From Anaerolineae bacterium (GTDB taxonomy: Bacteria > Chloroflexota > Anaerolineae > B4-G1 > SLSP01), in assembly GCA_016934645.1 (NCBI GenBank), contig JAFGSL010000492.1, positions 1-9,340 of the forward strand: a stretch of 9,340 nt of DNA, given 5' to 3'. This document shows, in pieces, positions 6,401 to 9,340 of the stretch; positions within the stretch are counted from its first letter, which is position 1; every line of letters starts with the position of its first letter. The position numbers and the translations under genes are program-made. Below the pieces are notes generated by a model. It ran no database searches, had not been told where the DNA came from, and saw only the letters and a list, made by a program, of their open reading frames with translations.

Positions 6401-7126
6401 GGCAACATCCTGCGGGATACGCTTCCCGGCCCGGCTGAGCACTTGCATTGCACCGAGGGCGGAGAGATCGTTGCTGGCGACCAGCGCGGTGAAAGATGCG
6501 TCTGCTGCCAGAAGCTGCTCCATCGCTTGCCGTCCCCCGCTGGTGCTGTGAGAGCCGTAGGCGAGTAGGCGGGGATCGTTCTCCAGGTCGTGCTCTTCCA
6601 AGACGGCGTGATAGGCCTTCAACCGGCGCGCGCTGTCTCCGTCGCCGTCTCTTTGGTATCCCCCGATGAAGGCGATACGCTGGTGCCCGTGTGCGATCAG
6701 GTGCGCCATCGCCTGCCGGATGCCACCTTCGTTGTCTGCCATGACCGTCGGCCCCTTTTCCCCTGCGCCGACGAAGACAATCGGATACTGCTCAGACACG
6801 AGGCGCTGTAGATAGCTCGCCGTGGGTTCCGAGGAGAACCGTCCCACGATGAGGAGTCCGTCTACATTCCAAGGGCCAACCGGGATGAAGTCAACGTCGG
6901 GTAATGGGACGGCCCAGGCCGGGCGTGGCGCTCCCTGACCTATGCCCACATCTACACTACACGATAGCAGGAGATTGCATCCCAGATCGTGCGCCGCAGC
7001 CCGTGTTCCTTGATAGACCGGGCCGAGGAAGGTGTCGAGCGTGCCGGTATACACACGCCACCCCGCCAACACGCCGATGGTGGGGCGATCGTGTTTGTAC
7101 GGTTGTGTCCGCTTCAGTTCATGCAT
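3416..7126 (-). CDS. Soluble LacI-type sensor/GAF/histidine kinase/two receivers/AraC fusion regulator
   Basis: 1236 residues containing a whole signalling pathway. Residues 15-300 are a LacI/GalR-type periplasmic-binding fold (MADNEGGIRQAMAHLIAHGH near 129-148; ASNDLSALGAM at 217-227; IGFDD at 244-248), without the usual N-terminal DNA-binding helices and ending in RESCGC (300-305). A helical linker (330-450) and a GAF-like domain (455-580) precede a coiled coil (583-607). The kinase has SHELRTP with H615, the N box around N732-N736, DTGLGIS (787-793) and the Gly-rich G2 (814-822). Receiver 1 keeps D923 but has a degraded acidic pair (T877-E878). Receiver 2 is canonical (D1004, D1005, D1050, T1080, K1102). 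The AraC-type pair of helix-turn-helix motifs spans 1124-1230. With no signal peptide or membrane segment, it probably senses an intracellular sugar and phosphorelays to its own DNA-binding end. GAAGGAAAG (7132-7140) before ATG 7126 supports the start. A hexapeptide repeat (756-779) interrupts the ATPase domain. Confidence 0.93.
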   Translation of the reverse strand: MHELKRTQPYKHDRPTIGVLAGWRVYTGTLDTFLGPVYQGTRAAAHDLGCNLLLSCSVDVGIGQGAPRPAWAVPLPDVDFIPVGPWNVDGLLIVGRFSSEPTASYLQRLVSEQYPIVFVGAGEKGPTVMADNEGGIRQAMAHLIAHGHQRIAFIGGYQRDGDGDSARRLKAYHAVLEEHDLENDPRLLAYGSHSTSGGRQAMEQLLAADASFTALVASNDLSALGAMQVLSRAGKRIPQDVAIIGFDDRLEATAHTPSLTSIRYPAFEEGYQGVELLLKYITGQVKGHQTVQIPTQLIVRESCGCLIGVSSITIPPSWIPQEGKLHKSKTTGDVAQALATMMNIHVQRLPLDEVQSLCQELVDAFIASLKQSDGLAWHLTLRQVLQRLMASRNDLHAWQTAISLLQDKMPALLDILSAPQAHRHAEELLAQARLVISEMAHEQYTRHLLRQIDVADQMGRMTARFLAAQDEAGIFAVLPDSLPKIGIEHVVVAFYVPEEDDPAAWSVVQAPPVTEEAQRRFPSRQFPPDGLYPADQPFSLALLPLRIQGGASGFIAFDSGNLEPCADVVRQLAAALRSVNLYREAVEARRLAEERRQMAEEANRLKSRFLSMVSHELRTPLNLISGLSDLLLRETQPEAAPNNNRQEDLERIYINAQHLDGLIRDVLDLTRIEVGQLQLSYEAVDIHEMLEPVIVIARQLTRDKGLRWQTDIPAELPHVWGDRTRLRQVALNLINNAAKFTTQGEVSLRVTACDKDADASKDADATKAADATKAANATKTLTISVHDTGLGISPEEQVLIFDEFRQSERTTARGYGGLGLGLAICKLLVEMHQGTIGVHSTGEEGRGAEFYFTLPVMERDATSEGDTVTCGHVLLLTEDTTQGQRLKEHLVQKDVEIVMRAVDSDTDWRTLLCSGSLDAVILDQAVTAAHGWNILRTLKEYPHTRDVPVLCYTLSGDGGRGALLPLDFIMKPLGKTQLAEMLLGQGLLDTQADAPETRKILVVDDDPNILAMHTRMVQAQSPHYHVLQAHNGREALDILQREQPDLVLLDLMMPELDGFGVLEAMRENPVTQRIPVVILTAQVLTEDDMARLNRGMVSILSKGLFSAEETLQHIETMLARRRKTVLEVQRLVHKAMAYIHTNYMQSLTRGDIASLVGLSERHLTRCFQQEMGVTPITYLNRYRIQQAKILLEAGNMAITEVAMAVGFSSGGYFTRVFRQEMGVSPREYQSGGKTSS
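4790..4861. repeat. Four-copy 18-bp tandem repeat inside the kinase ATPase domain
   Basis: Four consecutive 18-bp units on the plus strand (4790, 4808, 4826, 4844). The first three differ from their neighbours by one base each, and the fourth is more diverged. On the minus strand they encode DADASK, DADATK, AADATK and AANATK (residues 756-779), preserving frame. They lie between the beta strand EVSLRV and the strand LTISVHDTG, a surface-loop position in HATPase domains, so the fold need not be disrupted. Near-identity of the units suggests recent expansion and possible copy-number variation. Confidence 0.9.
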
Positions 7127-7131
7127 TTATG

Positions 7132-7140
7132 CTTTCCTTC
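7132..7140 (-). promoter_or_regulatory. Ribosome binding site of the fusion-regulator gene
   Basis: GAAGGAAAG on the minus strand; AAGGA ends 8 bases before ATG 7126. It fixes the start, and the sensor domain begins only about 15 residues in. Confidence 0.65.
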
Positions 7141-7152
7141 GCCCAACAGACT

Positions 7153-7169
7153 ATCACTATCAGCGTGAT
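7153..7169. promoter_or_regulatory. Small dyad near the start of the fusion-regulator gene
   Basis: ATCAC (7153-7157) and GTGAT (7165-7169) form a 5-bp inverted repeat with a 7-base centre, upstream of the regulator's ribosome site. It overlaps a weak minus-strand promoter-like pair, TTGCCA, 17 bases, TAGTCT. It could be an operator, but is short enough to arise by chance. Confidence 0.2.
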
Positions 7170-7218
7170 TTGGCAAGTCATGGCTGTTATGTTCCTTTTG
7201 GCAATATGTTACGCCGCT

Positions 7219-7238
7219 GAAGACGTTGTTCTGTCTTC
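7219..7238. promoter_or_regulatory. Inverted repeat over the -35 region of the plus-strand operon
   Basis: GAAGAC (7219-7224) and GTCTTC (7233-7238) are perfect inverted copies with an 8-base centre, giving a 20-bp dyad that encloses the candidate -35 at 7226-7231. A repressor bound here would block the plus-strand promoter and could also affect the divergent regulator gene. The binding protein is unknown. Confidence 0.35.
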
Positions 7239-7254
7239 TAAAATACGGTACAAT
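7226..7254 (+). promoter_or_regulatory. Candidate sigma-70 promoter of the lipoprotein operon
   Basis: TTGTTC (7226-7231), a 17-base spacer and TACAAT (7249-7254). The -10 matches the consensus at five of six positions and the -35 at three to four. A start near 7261 would give a leader of about 43 bases before ATG 7304. It lies in the divergent gap shared with the fusion regulator. Confidence 0.5.
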
Positions 7255-7303
7255 GAATTTCGAAGGGGTTCCAGTTGGATGACTTCGGCTTTGGGAGTGC
7301 TGT

Positions 7304-7645
7304 ATGAAATGCATTGACTCACCGGACCGGCGTTATGTCGTCGACTTCAATACCTTTGAGATGCGCATGTCGCATTGGATTTCCGTGCCTTGTGTGCGCG
7401 ATACAGTCACCGGGCAGCCGGTCATGGACCTTTCGCATACCTTGTGGCACGCTGATGACGTCCACTGGGACGACGCGGGCGTGCAAGTGACCCTGAGCTT
7501 GCGCCACTATCCGGACGACCGGCCCGGGATTGCACTGACGATCGACCTGGCTGAACGTTATTGCACGATCAGAACCACATCTGAAACCCTGCGGATGAGC
7601 TTAGTGTATGCAGTTCAATGGCTGGAAGCCTACGCCAATGGTTGA
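7304..7645 (+). CDS. Small soluble protein of unknown function, first gene of the plus-strand operon
   Basis: 113 residues from ATG at 7304; GGGAG at 7293-7297 sits 6 bases before it. No signal peptide or membrane segment is seen, so it is probably cytoplasmic, unlike the three genes that follow. The sequence alternates short beta-like segments: RYVVDF (10-15), EMRMSHW (19-25), then a Trp/Asp-rich middle (LWHADDVHWDD, 47-57) and VTLSLRHYP (61-69), suggesting a compact beta sandwich or barrel with one C-terminal helix (SLVYAVQWLEAY). I do not recognise the family. Small beta proteins of this size include immunity and adaptor proteins, but nothing here proves such a role. Fifteen bases separate it from the next start, consistent with one transcript. 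Confidence 0.75.
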   Translation: MKCIDSPDRRYVVDFNTFEMRMSHWISVPCVRDTVTGQPVMDLSHTLWHADDVHWDDAGVQVTLSLRHYPDDRPGIALTIDLAERYCTIRTTSETLRMSLVYAVQWLEAYANG

Positions 7646-7660
7646 AAACGGAGAACGACA

Positions 7661-8602
7661 ATGAAATCACGGCTTGATCAACATTTTCTTGCTGCCAAAT
7701 GGCGCTGGCTGTGCGTGGTTGGGATTCTTTCGAGCACGCTGGCTTGTCGTTTGTTGCAGGGAACATCAGAGCCAACACCAACGCCCTTGGCCGTCGTTGG
7801 CCTCGATGAACTGCGCTTTGACGATGCCGAAATTGGACGCCGCTTCCGGGCGTTGGATGCGTGCATCCGGGAGATCACTGCCGATGGCTGGCGTACGACT
7901 GATTACAAACTGATCGGCAACTTCTATTCGTCGCGCTGGTGCCGGGGCGCTGGAGCACGGGACGATTGCCAGATCGCGTCTGGGACCCGAAACAACCGCG
8001 ATCAACACGTGATTGAGTTGGAAACGTTCTTCTATCCATCCAGTTATCCGCAAGTCTTCGGTCTGAAACTCGCCGCGCTGTGGGTTCCCGAACAAGACGG
8101 GTGGGGCGTGCACTTTTCTTTCAGCGAAGACGGGGGGGATTTTTATGGCGACGGAGCTGCTATCGGCTTCAGCCAATACGAAACAGACAGCCGCGAGCCG
8201 GCGGCAAGCGTCTCCGTGATCGGCCCGCTGACTTACCGACTGTTCGAAACCGGTGTAGCGTTGCCCCCGGAGACCCTCTCCGCCCGCGAGGAACTGGCCC
8301 TGTACCTCGTTTCGCCTGAAGCGCTGCGCGACGAGGGTCTGGCGCAGATTCAGGCTCTGGCAAGCCAGGTGGATGAGACACTCCGCACCCATCAGGTGAC
8401 GGCCTGCGATCGCAGTCCCTACGAGGGCGATGGCATTGAGCCGCCTTGCACGCCACGTCCACTGATACCGGAGGAAGAGGCAGAAGAATTGGCCCGCGCC
8501 GCTACCTATTTCGACGAACAGCAGCACCTGCTGCGCGAAAACTATCAGGAGATGTACGCCGCCTTGATGCAGGCTTTTCCACTTGACCGGTGTTGGCCCT
8601 GA
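7661..8602 (+). CDS. Cys-rich lipoprotein of unknown function
   Basis: 313 residues; GGAG at 7650-7653 lies 7 bases before the ATG. The N-terminus has basic residues (K13, R15), a hydrophobic core and SSTLAC, so Cys29 is a plausible lipid-anchored residue: it fits the relaxed lipoprotein pattern although -3 is Thr rather than Leu. A SEPTPTPL linker follows, a style common in Chloroflexota lipoproteins. The mature part has six Cys (68, 94, 103, 249, 263, 311), enough for three disulfides, which supports an extracytoplasmic location. Residues 85-175 are rich in aromatic residues and Gly/Asp (FFYPSSYP, FSFSEDGGDFYGDG) and probably beta; residues 205-310 are mainly helical, with an acidic stretch EEEAEE (271-276). 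No family is recognised. The TGA overlaps the ATG of the next lipoprotein gene, implying coupled expression. Confidence 0.82.
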   Translation: MKSRLDQHFLAAKWRWLCVVGILSSTLACRLLQGTSEPTPTPLAVVGLDELRFDDAEIGRRFRALDACIREITADGWRTTDYKLIGNFYSSRWCRGAGARDDCQIASGTRNNRDQHVIELETFFYPSSYPQVFGLKLAALWVPEQDGWGVHFSFSEDGGDFYGDGAAIGFSQYETDSREPAASVSVIGPLTYRLFETGVALPPETLSAREELALYLVSPEALRDEGLAQIQALASQVDETLRTHQVTACDRSPYEGDGIEPPCTPRPLIPEEEAEELARAATYFDEQQHLLRENYQEMYAALMQAFPLDRCWP

Positions 8603-9015
8603 TGAAAAAGACGCTGCTACCTATCCTCTTTTTGTTTCTTGCCAGCCTGGCCTGCGGTGGAATTGGCCTGGCCTACGAGTACGACCTCACCGCTGATTAC
8701 GCTGTCTGGGCGACGGACCAGCTTGAGCAAGCGTCCGTGGTGCGCAAAGACCCGCAAGGCTCGAGTGCCTCGTCGGTCATCTGGCCGATGATCTTTGCCT
8801 TTGGCTGGGATGACGACTTCATCATCTCCCAATGTCATCCTGTGCGCGATGACTTCGATGACGTCGATATGACCGTCACCGAATGGTATATCCTTGTCGT
8901 CGCCGAAGACGAAGTCTACGGCCCGCTGACCGAGGCTGAATACCGCCAACTGCGCCAGGCTTTGGGCGTGCCCTCCGGCCTGGAGTTCTCACAGACCATC
9001 GAGTTGGAACAATGA
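8602..9015 (+). CDS. Small lipoprotein, translationally coupled, possibly DUF3997-like
   Basis: 137 residues. The start is taken at ATG 8602, which shares one base with the upstream stop (TGATG) and gives a typical signal, MKK, a hydrophobic run and ASLACGG, with Cys18 as the anchor. A GTG at 8590 would add four residues (M/V-LAL) with no clear ribosome site. The mature part carries a Trp/Asp motif FGWDDDFIISQ (67-77), a strand EWYILVV (94-100) and YGPLTEAEYRQLRQALGVP (106-124). The order of a WDD-F-I segment, a YxIv strand and a GPLxExE helix recalls the small DUF3997 lipoproteins of Firmicutes; this is a recollection of pattern, not a search result. No Shine-Dalgarno is evident, so translation probably depends on ribosomes leaving the upstream gene. 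The role is unknown; it probably acts at the outer face of the membrane next to the preceding lipoprotein. Confidence 0.82.
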   Translation: MKKTLLPILFLFLASLACGGIGLAYEYDLTADYAVWATDQLEQASVVRKDPQGSSASSVIWPMIFAFGWDDDFIISQCHPVRDDFDDVDMTVTEWYILVVAEDEVYGPLTEAEYRQLRQALGVPSGLEFSQTIELEQ

Positions 9016-9057
9016 ACAATTGGGGCATAAAGGTGGCATCTTTCTCAGAGGTAATCC

Positions 9058-9340
9058 ATGCGAGACTTTCTACGTCGCTTATTCCGTAACCAAACCGTTT
9101 TCATTATCGTCAACACGGCCTTCTGGCTGGGATTGTTGGCCCTGCTGCTGAGCGATCCGTTTCGTCTGGCCGTGGGCGGGTCGTTGCTGGCGCTCGCGCT
9201 CGGCGGTTACTTGCTCTACGCCGGTCTTTCCCCTAAGATCACGCGCGGGATGGCACAGCCTGAGCACGCCCGGATACTGGCAGCGTTCTTTGGCCTGGCG
9301 GCGACGGTGTTTGCGCTTTTGATGTTGTTTCACACGTTCA
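9058..9340 (+). CDS. Multi-pass membrane protein, 3' part beyond the window
   Basis: An open frame from ATG 9058 runs to the right edge without a stop, giving 94 complete codons. AGAGG at 9047-9051, 6 bases before the ATG, supports the start. The product begins with a basic N-terminus (MRDFLRRLFRN) and shows three hydrophobic segments: about 13-31 (VFIIVNTAFWLGLLALLL), about 37-57 (LAVGGSLLALALGGYLLYA) and about 74-94 (ILAAFFGLAATVFALLMLF), separated by short polar loops (SDPFR; LSPKITRGMAQPEHAR). By the positive-inside rule the N-terminus would be cytoplasmic. No family is recognised. It lies 42 bases after the small lipoprotein gene with no terminator between, so it is probably the fourth gene of the operon. 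Confidence 0.72.
   Translation, partial: MRDFLRRLFRNQTVFIIVNTAFWLGLLALLLSDPFRLAVGGSLLALALGGYLLYAGLSPKITRGMAQPEHARILAAFFGLAATVFALLMLFHTF

Noticed and set aside
7766..8527. 253-codon open frame on the minus strand opposite the 313-residue lipoprotein
   Set aside because: The plus frame has a signal peptide, ribosome site and coupling to the next gene; the opposite frame shows no domain and no ribosome site and is a by-product of GC-rich codons.
8590..8601. GTG at 8590 as start of the 137-residue lipoprotein
   Set aside because: It only adds four residues before a canonical MKK signal start and has no ribosome site; ATG 8602 overlaps the upstream stop as TGATG.
9079..9333. 84-codon minus-strand open frame at the right edge
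   Set aside because: Its translation is rich in Gln, Arg and Lys with no hydrophobic core, while the plus frame encodes clean membrane segments behind an AGAGG site.

Overview
The window looks like a chromosomal fragment of a free-living bacterium, most likely a Chloroflexota member of the Anaerolineae/Caldilineae type. This is inferred from three things: a LacI-like/histidine kinase/receiver/AraC fusion regulator of a kind common in that group, lipoproteins with a TPTP-type linker after the lipid-anchored Cys, and short heptad repeats scattered between and inside genes. No rRNA, tRNA, CRISPR array, transposase or phage gene was seen.

Minus-strand half (7126 down to 135). Three co-oriented genes form a regulatory and metabolic cassette. 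The first encodes a 1236-residue soluble fusion: LacI/GalR-type sugar-binding domain, GAF-like domain, histidine kinase, two receiver domains and a C-terminal AraC DNA-binding domain. A 220-base gap follows. It holds a 17-bp direct repeat with a 21-bp period (the geometry of AraC-family operators) directly next to a plausible sigma-70 promoter, then a leader hairpin and a heptad repeat. This promoter would drive a small stand-alone receiver protein whose phospho-acceptor Asp is replaced by Glu, followed 46 bases later by an 870-residue protein. The large protein has no signal peptide, appears to have a beta N-terminus, a helical middle and a beta C-terminus, and resembles carbohydrate-active enzymes. 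The simplest reading is that the fusion protein senses an intracellular sugar-like ligand and, through its AraC domain, switches on the receiver and putative glycan-enzyme pair.

Plus-strand half (7304 to the right edge). Transcribed divergently from a 177-base shared promoter region are a 113-residue unknown protein, a 313-residue lipoprotein with six Cys after its anchor, a 137-residue lipoprotein translationally coupled to it (TGATG overlap), and a multi-pass membrane protein cut by the window edge. They look like one operon of cell-envelope proteins of unknown role.

The most notable signals are the tandem AraC-type operator, the Asp-to-Glu receiver, a four-copy 18-bp repeat inside the kinase ATP-binding domain, and heptad repeats at three places, one of them inside the reading frame of the 870-residue gene.
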